Assembly (NCBI GenBank): GCA_041397365.1
Contig: JAWKWT010000005.1
Coordinates: forward strand, 255,181 to 319,180
Direction: 5' to 3'
Source of the DNA: P52-10 sp041397365
GTDB taxonomy: Bacteria; Pseudomonadota; Alphaproteobacteria; Rhizobiales; Xanthobacteraceae
Length of the DNA: 64,000 nt
Shown here: piece by piece, positions 55,324-64,000 of the stretch
How positions within the stretch are numbered: position 1 is the stretch's first letter
Layout: every line of letters starts with the position of its first letter
Made by a program: the position numbers and the translations under genes
The notes under the pieces: model-generated
Told to the model about the DNA's origin: nothing
What the model saw: the letters and a program-made list of their open reading frames with translations, nothing else
Databases searched by the model: none

Positions 55324-55879
55324 CAAGATGCTCCTATATGGAAGCCCATGCTTCCATGTTAGCCCAAAAGGAGAACTTCATGGAAACCGGCGAGAAACGA
55401 GGCCTGCCGCTCCCCGGAGCTTGGTGGGCAGCTTGCTGTTCATCATCTTCAAGCCGATCACGAGCCTGCCCATGTACATGCGTTGGGTGATGGCCATACC
55501 AAGATCGATCTGATCAGTTCGCGATTGCGGTCCCGAGCGCCGACGATGGAAGTTGTGACCCGGCGCCAGGCTACGCGTCTGGCACGATAATCGCCCGGCT
55601 TGTTGGCAAGAATGCCTACCCTTCCGTACGGGCGGTCATTTGTCCGGGGATTACGCGATACCGACGGCCGCCTTTCGCGGAAGAGTGGTAGGCACACCTC
55701 GCGGCAGGCGGCGCAGTGTTGATGCCGGGCCCGCATCCAATTTCTTTCATCAGACGAAAAGGACGTCCAGTTGACGACCGATATGCGTGCGCTCGCATCA
55801 CATAGTTGCGGTTTGAATTTCGTCCGGCGGGCCGAGAACGATGAAACGGAGAACTACGTCTACGCTATAGCCCTCGAAA
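55324..55879. other. Decayed intergenic region at the border of the defence island
   Basis: About 550 bp with no intact gene. It contains a perfect inverted repeat ATGGAAGC-CCAT-GCTTCCAT (55338-55357) with no T-tract, a broken small reading frame (55380-55513), then about 360 bp in which I recognise nothing. No tRNA or direct repeat suitable as an attachment site was seen. Confidence 0.55.
55380..55513 (+). pseudogene. Broken small membrane-protein frame
   Basis: An AAGGAG site precedes ATG 55380, which reads METGEKRGLPLPGA; a one-base shift near 55420 leads into LVGSLLFIIFKPITSLPMYM and soon a stop. Together they would make a 44-residue protein with one hydrophobic helix. The good ribosome site and hydrophobic stretch suggest a former gene, or a real small gene with a sequence error. 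The family is not recognised. Confidence 0.35.
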
Positions 55880-56151
55880 ATGATTGATGAAAGCGGACCC
55901 AGCGCAAGAGCGCCAGGACTGTTTCGGGCGGCCCTCCGGCTCACTACCGGCGCAATGTGGAGCGCGTTCGCCTCCCTGCGCAGCTTCGCCGAGGCCGAGA
56001 AGATCAACCCGTCCTATATCGCCCGCGTTTTGCGCCTGACTCTGCTCGCTCCGGACATTGTCGAGGTGATTCTCTACGGGCAGCAGCCGGCGGGCTCCAA
56101 TTGGACGACCTGCTCACGCCATTTCCGGTGGAATGGGAGCGGCAGAAGAGG
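55880..56151 (+). pseudogene. Relic of a serine recombinase C-terminus
   Basis: The frame reads LRSFAEAEKINPSYIARVLR, then LTLLAPDIVEVILYGQQPAG; after a one-base shift near 56095 it reads LQLDDLLTPFPVEWERQ. From memory this matches the C-terminal helix-turn-helix end of alphaproteobacterial large serine recombinases. The catalytic and zinc-ribbon domains are absent upstream, so this is a remnant, not a functional integrase. It marks past mobile-element activity directly beside the defence genes. Confidence 0.7.
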
Positions 56152-56250
56152 GTTTCATGCGTCCCAACACCCACAAAAGTCGTGGAGACCACTAGCCTTC
56201 TCTGGTGGAGTCTGGCATCTGTTGCCAACCCTTGACCTGAGGCTTGGCAG

Positions 56251-56502
56251 ATGCCCGATGAAATTCTGACATTGCCGGAAGTGGCTGTCCTGCTGAAGGT
56301 CGCGGAGAAGACCGTCTACACGATGGCTCAACGCGCCGAGATTCCGGCGTTCAAAGTCAGAGGGCAATGGAGGTTCAAGCGGGTGGATCTCGATAGCTGG
56401 ATCGAGGCGCAAAAGGCCTCACTTAATCCAGCGACAGTTCAAAATGAGGCGCTGCCTTCCGATACGGCGGTGGACAGTGGTGGGAGGCAGGATGATCACT
56501 GA
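56251..56502 (+). CDS. Excisionase-family helix-turn-helix protein
   Basis: Small DNA-binding protein, 83 aa, with a MerR-like/excisionase HTH in residues 4-52: ILTLPEVAVLLKVAEKTVYT, then PAFKVRGQWRFKRVDLDSWI. Its C-terminal 30 residues are unstructured. Such proteins act as excisionases or as transcriptional controllers in front of restriction genes. Its last codons overlap the helicase start by 11 bp, so here it is more likely a regulator or a component of the defence operon. No strong ribosome site is visible before the ATG. Confidence 0.8.
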   Translation: MPDEILTLPEVAVLLKVAEKTVYTMAQRAEIPAFKVRGQWRFKRVDLDSWIEAQKASLNPATVQNEALPSDTAVDSGGRQDDH

Positions 56503-59354
56503 CTTCCATGCAAAGTATATTGCCCACGAACTCACCAAACGATGCGCCCCAGATAGTTCCGAGCGTTTGGCAGGAGCGGTCGCGGGCGCCCAGGTCGATT
56601 TGAACCCGCATCAGGTTGATGCGGCTCTGTTTGCCTTCGCGTCGCCCCTCTCAAAGGGCGCATTGCTTGCCGATGAAGTCGGCCTTGGAAAGACAATCGA
56701 AGCTGGGCTCGTCATCTCCCAACGATGGGCGGAGCGGAAACGTCGTATTCTAGTGATCACGCCATCGAATTTGCGCAAGCAATGGCACCAGGAGTTGAAC
56801 GAAAAATTCCTGCTTCCTTGCATTATACTGGAATCGAAGTCTTACAACCAGTCCATTCGCGAGGGGCATTTCCAGCCCTTCGACGTCAAGGATACGATCG
56901 TAATTTGTTCATACCAGTTCGCTCGATCGAAAGCGTCGGACGTCCATCGGCTCCCCTGGGATTTGGTCGTCATCGACGAGGCTCATAGACTTAGAAATGT
57001 GTACAAGCCATCGAATGTTATTGCGAATACACTAAAGAATGCGCTCTCCCAGAAAAACAAACTGCTCCTGACCGCAACCCCCGCTCCAGAATTCGCTCTT
57101 GGAGCTGTATGGCCTCGTCAGCTTCATTGACGAGCATGCTTTCGGCGATGTCAAAAGTTTCCGCGAGCAATTCGCGAATTCCGGTGACAAACGCAATTTC
57201 GAGGCGCTGAAGGAGCGTCTAAAGCCCATTTGCCACCGCACTCTTAGGCGCCAGGTAACCGCATACATCCCCTACACGCGCCGTCTTCCCCTGGTCGAGG
57301 AATTCACACCGGCCGACGGCGAGGACCGCCTCTATCAGCTCGTCTCCAACTATCTGCAGCGTGACAATCTACAGGCCTTGCCGTCCGGGCAACGCTCGCT
57401 GATGACGCTCGTTTTGCGGAAGCTCCTAGCATCCTCGACATTTGCGATCGCCGGCGCCTTGAACTCGATTTCGCAGCGCCTGCAGGCGAAGTTGGACGCT
57501 CATCCTGTTGCGACGCCTTTGGAGGATGATCTTTCCGAGGATTTCGAGGCTCTCGAAGCGACGGCGGAGGAATGGCCCGAAGACCAAAATGATGAACCGC
57601 TGACGGATGCGGACCGAAAAGCTATCGAAGCGGAGATTGCTGATCTGGAGTCGTTCGCCAAATTGGCGACTTCGATCGAGCACAATGCCAAAGGCAAGGC
57701 TCTGTTGAAGGCCCTCGACGTGGCGTTCGCAAAGACGCGCGAACTCGGCGGCGCTGAGAAGGCGATCATCTTCACCGAGTCGCGGAAAACCCAGGAATAT
57801 CTTCAGCGGGTTCTCGCCAGCAGCCCGTATGCGGGCGGCATCGTTTTGTTCAACGGCACGAACACCGATCCCCTGTCCCGCGAAATCTACGGGCGCTGGG
57901 TCGAGAAACATGCCGGATCGGACCGGGTCACGGGGTCGAGAACCGCAGACATGAGGTCTGCACTGGTCAACTATTTCCGCGACGAGGGCCGGATCATGAT
58001 CGCGACGGAGGCTGGCGCCGAGGGCATCAACCTCCAATTCTGTTCGCTCGTCGTGAACTACGACCTGCCGTGGAATCCACAGCGCGTGGAGCAGCGGATC
58101 GGTCGCTGCCATCGATACGGCCAGAAGCACGACGTGGTCGTCGTCAACTTCATCAATCGGAAAAACGAGGCGGATCAGCGCGTCTATCAACTTCTGTCAG
58201 AGAAGTTTCGTCTCTTCGAGGGGGTATTCGGCGCGAGCGACGAGGTCTTGGGGGTAATCGAGTCGGGGGTCGATTTTGAGAAGAGAATTGCCGGCATCTA
58301 CCAGGAGTGCCGCCAACCCGAACAAATCCGGGCGGCCTTCGACCAATTGCAATTGGAACTGAGCCTCGAAATCGATGCGGCCATGACCCAGACGCAGCAG
58401 AAGCTTCTCGAAAAATTCGATGACGAGGTCCGTGAGAAGCTCCGGATCCGAGACGAGGATGCAAAGGTTCATCTCGACCGCTATGAGCAGTGGCTGATGC
58501 GTCTGACGCGCCATGAGCTCGACGGGTTGGCGACGTTCCACAACAGCTCGTCGTTCACATTGCCCGCACGGCCAGGCTGGGCAAATGGCGCCGCCATTCC
58601 GCCCGGACTCTACGAGTTGCCGCGACGGTCCGGCGAGGCACACACTTATCGGCTCAATCATCCCCTCGGCGAAGCCGTTGTCACTCGTGCGAAGGAACGC
58701 CCGCTCGCGTCGGCGGAGGTGCGTTTCGATTACGCCAATCACTCCGGCAAGATCAGCATTCTGGAGCCTTTTATCGGGAAGGCCGGCTGGCTGGTCGCAT
58801 CCCTGATGACGGTCGAGGCCCTTGACGAGGCGGAGGATCACATCCTCCTTTCAGGGCTGACCGATGAAGGCGAATTGCTCACCCGCGAGGTCTGCGATCG
58901 CCTTCTGACGATTCATGGCACGCGTGGACAGGATGTCACCCCCGACGCCGCGGCCATGATGCGGCTTGATCGATATTCACGCGAGAGCCAGGCGCTGATC
59001 CGCAGAGCGGTCTCGGAACGCAATGCGCGGTTCTTCGAGGCTGAGGCAGACAAGCTCGATGGCTGGGCAGACGATCTGAAGGTCGGGCTCGAACGCGAGA
59101 TCAGGGAAATCGATCGACTCATCAAGGAAGCCCGTCGCGCTGCCACCACGGCGCTGACTCTGGAGGAGAAGCTCGCGGGGCAGAAGCAGATCAAAACACT
59201 TGAGGCGACGCGCAATCAGAAGCGGCGCTCGCTCTTCGACGCGCAGGACCAGATCGACCGCCAGCGCGCCGATCTCATCGCCCAGATCGAATCCAAACTC
59301 GAACAGAAGGTCGAGGTTGAGCCCCTTTTTTCCATCCGCTGGGCATTGGATTGA
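56492..59354 (+). CDS. SNF2/RapA-like DEAD/DEAH helicase (one frameshift)
   Basis: Large SF2 helicase-like ATPase, about 953 aa. Motif I is DEVGLGKT (61-68), motif Ia VITPSNLRKQW, motif II DEAH (162-165), motif III LLLTATP (about 191-197). The C-terminal helicase half has ATEAGAEGINLQFCSLVVNY and the arginine fingers in RVEQRIGRCHRYGQ, as in SNF2/RapA enzymes. A long C-terminal extension (about 600-950) ends in a charged coiled coil (LEREIREIDRLIKEARRAAT). The frame changes once at a C-run (57078-57082) holding five Cs where four would keep the TATPLQNS-type sequence in frame; likely an error. ATG 56492 has GGGAGG upstream. It lies 3 bp before the AIPR gene. Confidence 0.88.
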
Positions 59355-59357
59355 GCC

Positions 59358-61172
59358 ATGCCCAACGCTGCGGAGAAAATCGCTCACATCGAAGCTGCGC
59401 TCCGGCGCCGGTTCTTCCCGCTGGTGCCGGAGCGCACCCAGAAATGGACGGCTGACCAGCACGAAATTGATCGTTGTTCACGCTCCCTCGCAGCCTATGC
59501 GCTGTGCGGAATGTGCGGGATAGCTGATGCGACGGCCGCTGGCGCACTGGTTGATGGCGGTGATGATGGCGGGATCGACGCACTCCATTTCGATTGCGCG
59601 AAGCAGCGCCTCATTGTTATTCAATCCAAATACAAGCGGCCAAACAACGCTGAGAATCCGCAGGGAACAGGTCCAAACCAGGCGGAAACACTGAAGTTCA
59701 TCAATGGCACCAAGGCGCTCATGGAGCGGCGCTTCGACGGGTTCAATGCGGCGGTCAGGAACCGCCTGGATGAAATCGAGGAAGCGCTCGACACGCCAGG
59801 TGTAAAAATCTGCCTCATTTTACCATTCCTCGGCGAGGCGCTGGACACTCATGCGAAGGCGGACCTCGACGCCTTCGTCGCTCAGTGCAACAGCCTTTCG
59901 GACTGCATGAGCGCCACCGTTGTCGGCATCACGCAGACCTATGACTGGATGGTCGCTGAGCAGGCAAACCAAGCCGTCGATGTCCGTCTCACCCTGGAGA
60001 AATGGTCGAGCGTGACCGCGCCGCGGAAGGCGATCTATGGGCTGGTGAAGGGCCAGGACCTTGCGGCTCTTGTGACCGAGCATGGGACCGCGCTTTTTGA
60101 GCGCAATATCCGGCACTATCTGGGCTCGGTGGGCGTGAATGTCGCGATCGAGGAAACCGTACGGCGGCGGCCGGAGGATTTCTTCTACCTAAACAACGGC
60201 ATCACGGCTGTCACGTCCGCCATAGCGCAAGCTCCGGGCTCGCCCGACCGTTGCGTGTTCGGGCTCACGGCTTTCTCGATCGTCAATGGCGCCCAGACCG
60301 CGGGCTCCATCACGACGGCGTCGCTCGCGGCAGCTATCTCTGAAAACGCCAAGCTGCACATTACGATCATTGAGGTTCCGGATCCGGCCGACGATTTCGC
60401 AGTGCGTGTGACACGGGCGCGCAACTACCAGAATCAGGTGCGCGGCGTCGATTTCGCGGCGCTCGACCCCAACCAGGAGCGGATACGACAGGAGCTCGCG
60501 GCTGTCGGCATTCGTTACCATTATCGACCGTCGGCGGAATCCCGGATCAGGCAGGACGATGCATTCACGCTTGAAGAAGCGGCCCTCGCTCTTGCGTGCC
60601 TCGCGTTCGCCGTTACGGACGGGCAGCGAAGGGGCCACAGGGGGCCGAACGCGGTCGATTTCGTCGTGATCGCCAAGCGTGAGATCGGTCGCCTATGGGA
60701 ACAGGACGGCGCGATCTACTCCCAGCTCTTTCCGGCATCGATATCCGGCGTGCGGATTTGCCGGCTCGTTCGCATTTATCAGTTCATCGACCGCATTCTG
60801 GCCGGGAGTGAACGGGCGGAGACAGCTTACGACCGCCGGATGTTCTTCCGCCACGGCCGCTACTTCATCATGGCGTTCGTCGCCCATCGTCTGCCGAAGC
60901 TCGTCGGCAAGGCGCAACGCCCGTTCTCACCGCCGAGGAGAAAGCGAGATATCGCGGGAGATCAATCACCTCTCGAGGTGATTTTCGCGACCTCGAAGGC
61001 CATGCAGGTCGATCGCGGCTTTCTGGCCATCTTCCGAAATCTCACCGATGCGCAGCCGCTCGCAGAGAAGGTCCTCCTTCGTCTGGCCGAGCTGGATGCC
61101 GCTCAAAATACACCGGCACCTGCCAGCGCGGCCGCGCCGGCGATCGCCGCAGCCGCAACGGACCAACCATGA
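59358..61172 (+). CDS. AIPR-family abortive-infection protein with nuclease-like N-terminus
   Basis: AIPR (abortive infection phage resistance) family protein, 604 aa. The AIPR core is about 245-480, with LFERNIRHYLGSVGVNVAI, DFFYLNNGIT (274-283) and SIVNGAQTAGS (307-317). The N-terminal part carries GGDDGGIDALHF (67-78) followed by LIVIQSKYKR (85-94), the spacing of a PD-(D/E)XK nuclease site (Asp74, Gln89, Lys91). The C-terminus is an Ala/Pro-rich tail. It sits 3 bp after the helicase and overlaps the methyltransferase start (ATGA). Such genes are known inside restriction operons. The biochemical activity is inferred. Confidence 0.85.
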   Translation: MPNAAEKIAHIEAALRRRFFPLVPERTQKWTADQHEIDRCSRSLAAYALCGMCGIADATAAGALVDGGDDGGIDALHFDCAKQRLIVIQSKYKRPNNAENPQGTGPNQAETLKFINGTKALMERRFDGFNAAVRNRLDEIEEALDTPGVKICLILPFLGEALDTHAKADLDAFVAQCNSLSDCMSATVVGITQTYDWMVAEQANQAVDVRLTLEKWSSVTAPRKAIYGLVKGQDLAALVTEHGTALFERNIRHYLGSVGVNVAIEETVRRRPEDFFYLNNGITAVTSAIAQAPGSPDRCVFGLTAFSIVNGAQTAGSITTASLAAAISENAKLHITIIEVPDPADDFAVRVTRARNYQNQVRGVDFAALDPNQERIRQELAAVGIRYHYRPSAESRIRQDDAFTLEEAALALACLAFAVTDGQRRGHRGPNAVDFVVIAKREIGRLWEQDGAIYSQLFPASISGVRICRLVRIYQFIDRILAGSERAETAYDRRMFFRHGRYFIMAFVAHRLPKLVGKAQRPFSPPRRKRDIAGDQSPLEVIFATSKAMQVDRGFLAIFRNLTDAQPLAEKVLLRLAELDAAQNTPAPASAAAPAIAAAATDQP

Positions 61173-62821
61173 CGAAAAAAAAGCAAAAACTCGAACTCAC
61201 CTGGGTAGGCAAGGAGAACCGACCGCGGCTGGAGCCGCGCATCCTGCTGGAGGATCCGGAAAAATCCTATCACGCCAAGCATCGCGTGAGCGACGAGGAC
61301 ATTTTCGACAATCGGCTGATCTTTGGCGACAACCTGCTCGCGCTGAAGGCGCTGGAGCAGGAGTTCGCCGGAATGGTGAAATGCGTCTTCATCGATCCGC
61401 CCTACAACACCGGAAGTGCCTTTGAGCACTATAATGACGGGGTAGAGCACTCGATCTGGCTTGGATTGATGCGTGACCGTTTGGAGATCATTCGGCGTTT
61501 GCTGGCCGATGACGGCTCGCTTTGGATCACTATAGACGACAACGAAGCTCACTACCTAAAAGTAGTCCTTGACGAAATATTCGGAAGAAACTCATTCATC
61601 GCGAACATCGTTTGGCAGAAACGAACCTCAAGAGAGAATAGAGCTGCGATTGGCTCCGCTCACGATCATATTCTTGTGTATTCTCCTCAAGGTCCTCAGA
61701 GGTGGAAGGATACGCGCAACCGTCTGGGCGATGAAGGAGGATATACTAATACTGACAACGACCCAAATGGGCCTTGGCGCTCTATTCCGTTTAGCGCTCA
61801 AGGTTATCGCGCCAATCAAATGTATGACATCGTGACGCCCTCCGGCGTTGTTGTTCAGCCGCCTACAGGACGGTGTTGGGGAGCGACGGAGCCTGTTTTC
61901 CTTCGATATCTATCGGAAGGGCGAGTTTATTTTCCGAATAATGGTTCAGGCAGACCACGCATCAAACAATACAAAGGGGAAGAGATAGGTTTAGCGCCAT
62001 GGACATGGTGGGATGCTGCACTTGCAGGGGATAATCAAGCGGCAAAGAAGGAAATCTTATCCTTATTCGGCGCAGATATATTCGACACGCCCAAGCCAGA
62101 GAAGCTCCTCCACGTCATTCTACACATCGCCACCAATCCCGGCGACCTGGTCCTCGACTCCTTCGCTGGCTCCGGCACCACCGGCGCGGTCGCCCACAAG
62201 ATGGGGCGTCGCTGGATCATGGTGGAGCTGGGCGAGCACGCCCACACCCACATCATCCCGCGCCTGACGAAGGTCATCGACGGCGAGGACAAGGGTGGCG
62301 TGACCGAAGCGACCGGCTGGCAGGGCGGCGGCGGTTTCCGTTATTTCAAGCTCGCGCCGTCCCTCCTGGAGGTGGACAAGTGGGGACGCGAGGTCATCAG
62401 CAAGGCCTATAATGCCGAAATGCTGGCGGAGGCGCTGTGCAAGATCGAGGGCTTCAACTACGCGCCGAGCGACACCGTCTATTGGCAGCAGGGCACTTCC
62501 ACCGAGCGCGACTTCATCTATGTCACGACCCAGACGCTCTCGCCGGAGCAGCTGGACGCCTTAAGCGAGGAAGTGGGGCCGGATCGTACGCTGCTCGTGC
62601 TCTGCTCGGCCTTCCGCGGCAATGCGTCCGCCTGGCCCAACCTGACGGTGAAGAAGATTCCGAACCACATTCGCGAACGCTGCGAATGGGGGCATGACGA
62701 CTACAGTCTCAATGTCGAGAACCTGCCGAAGGCGCCGCCCGCGCCAAAGGCCGCCGACAAGGCATCGCCTCGTTCCGCCTCCCAGCCGGGCCTGTTCGAT
62801 CTCGCGGGAGACGACCAATGA
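61169..62821 (+). CDS. Type III-like (Mod) site-specific DNA-methyltransferase, beta class
   Basis: Adenine- or cytosine-N4 DNA methyltransferase, 550 aa. Motif IV is FIDPPYNTG (DPPY 76-79) and the SAM motif I is LDSFAGSGTTGAVAHK (DSFAGSGTTG 330-339); the order DPPY before FxGxG makes it beta class, as in type III Mod and many orphan enzymes. Residues about 145-305 would be the target recognition domain, and their DNA (about 61600-62085) is visibly more AT-rich than the flanks. The C-terminus ends in an Ala/Pro tail. It overlaps the AIPR gene by 4 bp and the Res-like gene by 4 bp. Confidence 0.92.
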   Translation: MTKKKQKLELTWVGKENRPRLEPRILLEDPEKSYHAKHRVSDEDIFDNRLIFGDNLLALKALEQEFAGMVKCVFIDPPYNTGSAFEHYNDGVEHSIWLGLMRDRLEIIRRLLADDGSLWITIDDNEAHYLKVVLDEIFGRNSFIANIVWQKRTSRENRAAIGSAHDHILVYSPQGPQRWKDTRNRLGDEGGYTNTDNDPNGPWRSIPFSAQGYRANQMYDIVTPSGVVVQPPTGRCWGATEPVFLRYLSEGRVYFPNNGSGRPRIKQYKGEEIGLAPWTWWDAALAGDNQAAKKEILSLFGADIFDTPKPEKLLHVILHIATNPGDLVLDSFAGSGTTGAVAHKMGRRWIMVELGEHAHTHIIPRLTKVIDGEDKGGVTEATGWQGGGGFRYFKLAPSLLEVDKWGREVISKAYNAEMLAEALCKIEGFNYAPSDTVYWQQGTSTERDFIYVTTQTLSPEQLDALSEEVGPDRTLLVLCSAFRGNASAWPNLTVKKIPNHIRERCEWGHDDYSLNVENLPKAPPAPKAADKASPRSASQPGLFDLAGDDQ

Positions 62822-64000
62822 ACCGTCACGTCAACGCCATCGCCGGCCGTCTCAGCCTTCGCGCTCCGCAGCGGCAATCGCTCGAAATCCTCGACCGCGT
62901 CACCGAACTCGTGCCGCCGCGCAAGGGCGCCGACATCGAGGAGGCGCTTGCGGCGATCCGGACCGAGTTTCCGAGCGTCACGGATTTCGAGCGCGATTTC
63001 CCGAGCCTGTGCTTCGCGCTCGCGACCGGTGTCGGCAAGACCCGGCTCATGGGCGCCTTCATCGCCTACCTGCACCTCGCGCACGGCCTCAACAATTTTT
63101 TCGTGCTCGCGCCGAATCTGACGATCTACAACAAGCTGATCACCGACTTTACGCCCAACACGCCGAAATACGTGCTGAAAGGGATCGCGGAGTTCGCGAT
63201 CTCGCCGCCGGTCATCACCACTGGCGACAATTTCGAGCGGCAGATCGCCAGCGGCGGCAATCTGTTCCCGGTCACCATCAATATCTTCAACATCTCGAAG
63301 ATCAATTCCGAGGTTCGCGGCGGCCGAAGCCCGCGCATCCGCAGCTTCAGGGAAGAGATTGGAGACAGCTATTTCGACTATCTCGCGGCGCAGAAGGACC
63401 TCGTCCTGATCATGGACGAATCCCATCGCTATCGAGCTACCGCCGGTGTCCGCGCGATCAACGAACTGAAGCCGGTCATGGGGCTAGAGCTGACCGCCAC
63501 GCCGTTCGTCGAGACGACGCGCGGCCCGGTGGCCTTCCAGAACGTGATCTTCGACTATCCGCTCGGTCGCGCCATGGCCGACGGCTTCGTCAAGGAGCCT
63601 GCCGTCGTCACCCGCGAGAACTTCGTCTCCGTAGGCAAATCGCCGGAGCAGTTGCAGCAGATCAAGCTGGAGGACGGCGTTCGCCTGCATGAAAGCGTCA
63701 AGGTTGAACTGGAAACTTATGCACGCCAGGTCGGGGAGCGGATCGTCAAGCCCTTCATGCTCGTGATCGCCCGCGATACCACGCATGCCGGGGAACTGAT
63801 GGCGCTGATCAAGTCCAACGCTTTCTTCGAAGGGCGCTATGCGGACAAGGTCATCCAGGTCGATTCCAGCGTGAAGGAAGAGGAGACGGTCGAGAAGCTC
63901 CTGAGGGTCGAAAGCCCTGACGAACCGACCGAGATCGTCATCCACGTCAACATGCTGAAAGAGGGTTGGGACGTCACCAATCTCTACACCATCGTGCCGC
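62818..64000 (+). CDS. Type III restriction enzyme Res-like helicase subunit (partial, runs off the window)
   Basis: First 394 residues of a DEAD/DEAH helicase of the type III restriction (Res) family; the frame is open to the last base. Walker A is ALATGVGKTRL (68-77), the DEAH-box equivalent is LIMDESHRY (197-205), motif III LTATPF (225-230), and a later helicase motif NMLKEGWDVTNLYTIVP lies at the end of the visible part. The nuclease domain expected at the C-terminus of true Res subunits lies beyond the window. The ATG overlaps the methyltransferase stop as ATGA. With the Mod-like gene it forms the restriction core of the island. Confidence 0.9.
   Translation, partial: MNRHVNAIAGRLSLRAPQRQSLEILDRVTELVPPRKGADIEEALAAIRTEFPSVTDFERDFPSLCFALATGVGKTRLMGAFIAYLHLAHGLNNFFVLAPNLTIYNKLITDFTPNTPKYVLKGIAEFAISPPVITTGDNFERQIASGGNLFPVTINIFNISKINSEVRGGRSPRIRSFREEIGDSYFDYLAAQKDLVLIMDESHRYRATAGVRAINELKPVMGLELTATPFVETTRGPVAFQNVIFDYPLGRAMADGFVKEPAVVTRENFVSVGKSPEQLQQIKLEDGVRLHESVKVELETYARQVGERIVKPFMLVIARDTTHAGELMALIKSNAFFEGRYADKVIQVDSSVKEEETVEKLLRVESPDEPTEIVIHVNMLKEGWDVTNLYTIVP

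Noticed and set aside
57078..57082. Phase-variable switch in the SNF2 helicase gene at a C-run
   Set aside because: Five Cs is too short for efficient slippage, and similar single-base errors affect housekeeping genes in this window. Sequence error is the simpler explanation.
56492..64000. Assignment of the island to DISARM or BREX
   Set aside because: The helicase and methyltransferase would fit loosely, but no DrmA, DrmB, DrmC, PglZ, BrxC or BrxL-like protein is visible. A type III Mod/Res core with AIPR fits better.

Overview
The window is about 64 kb of GC-rich DNA that reads as the chromosome of an alphaproteobacterium of the order Hyphomicrobiales (Rhizobiales), probably near Bradyrhizobium, Rhodopseudomonas or Pseudolabrys. 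The evidence is the gene order acnA-ccmABCDG, the order ffh-rpsP-rimM-trmD-rplS-leuC, a DUF2794 protein, a heme oxygenase/bacteriophytochrome pair, and dispersed palindromic repeats of a type I associate with these genomes. This placement is inference from recalled families; no search was run. I saw no rRNA, tRNA, CRISPR array or intact insertion sequence.

Layout. 0.1-3.2 kb: a Bug-type periplasmic binding protein, YidB, a GlsB-type membrane protein and a metallophosphoesterase. 3.3-14.3 kb: acyl-CoA catabolism, with a 2-hydroxyacid oxidase, a class III CoA-transferase, a carboxyltransferase plus biotin carrier, two short-chain dehydrogenases, two adjacent acyl-CoA dehydrogenases and an enoyl-CoA hydratase. 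14.4-16.8 kb: an acetyltransferase, DUF2794 and DUF1223 proteins and repeats. 16.9-28.2 kb: housekeeping genes (acnA; the cytochrome c maturation operon including a 59-residue ccmD; yciB, ftsY, a pseudouridine synthase, mtaB, dapF). 28.3-31.7 kb: two exported proteins, a Tat-type metallo-hydrolase and a Phd/VapC toxin-antitoxin pair with a tandem operator. 32.0-37.6 kb: ffh, rpsP, rimM, trmD, rplS, leuC. 37.7-40.9 kb: a red-light module, biliverdin-forming heme oxygenase overlapping a hybrid HWE-kinase bacteriophytochrome. 41-55.3 kb: accessory metabolism and regulation (YcaQ-like, luciferase-like, DUF1993, histone-H1-like, thiolase plus OB-fold partner, alkylsulfatase, epoxide hydrolase, MFS pump, globin, RTX-repeat protein, LysR/hydrolase pair).

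55.3-64 kb looks like an acquired defence island. It begins with decayed DNA that includes a relic of a serine recombinase C-terminus. Five tightly packed genes follow: an excisionase-like HTH protein, an SNF2/RapA-like helicase, an AIPR-family protein with a nuclease-like N-terminus, a type III-like DNA methyltransferase and a type III Res-like helicase that runs off the window. Junctions overlap or are 3 bp apart, so they are probably one transcript and one system. This is the best candidate for an undescribed system, although AIPR genes inside restriction-modification operons are already known.

Warning on quality: several conserved genes (CoA-transferase, ffh, leuC, ycaQ-like, luciferase-like, thiolase, alkylsulfatase, SNF2 helicase) are split by one- or two-base indels. 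ffh is normally essential, so most of these breaks are probably consensus errors, and I annotate those genes across the breaks.
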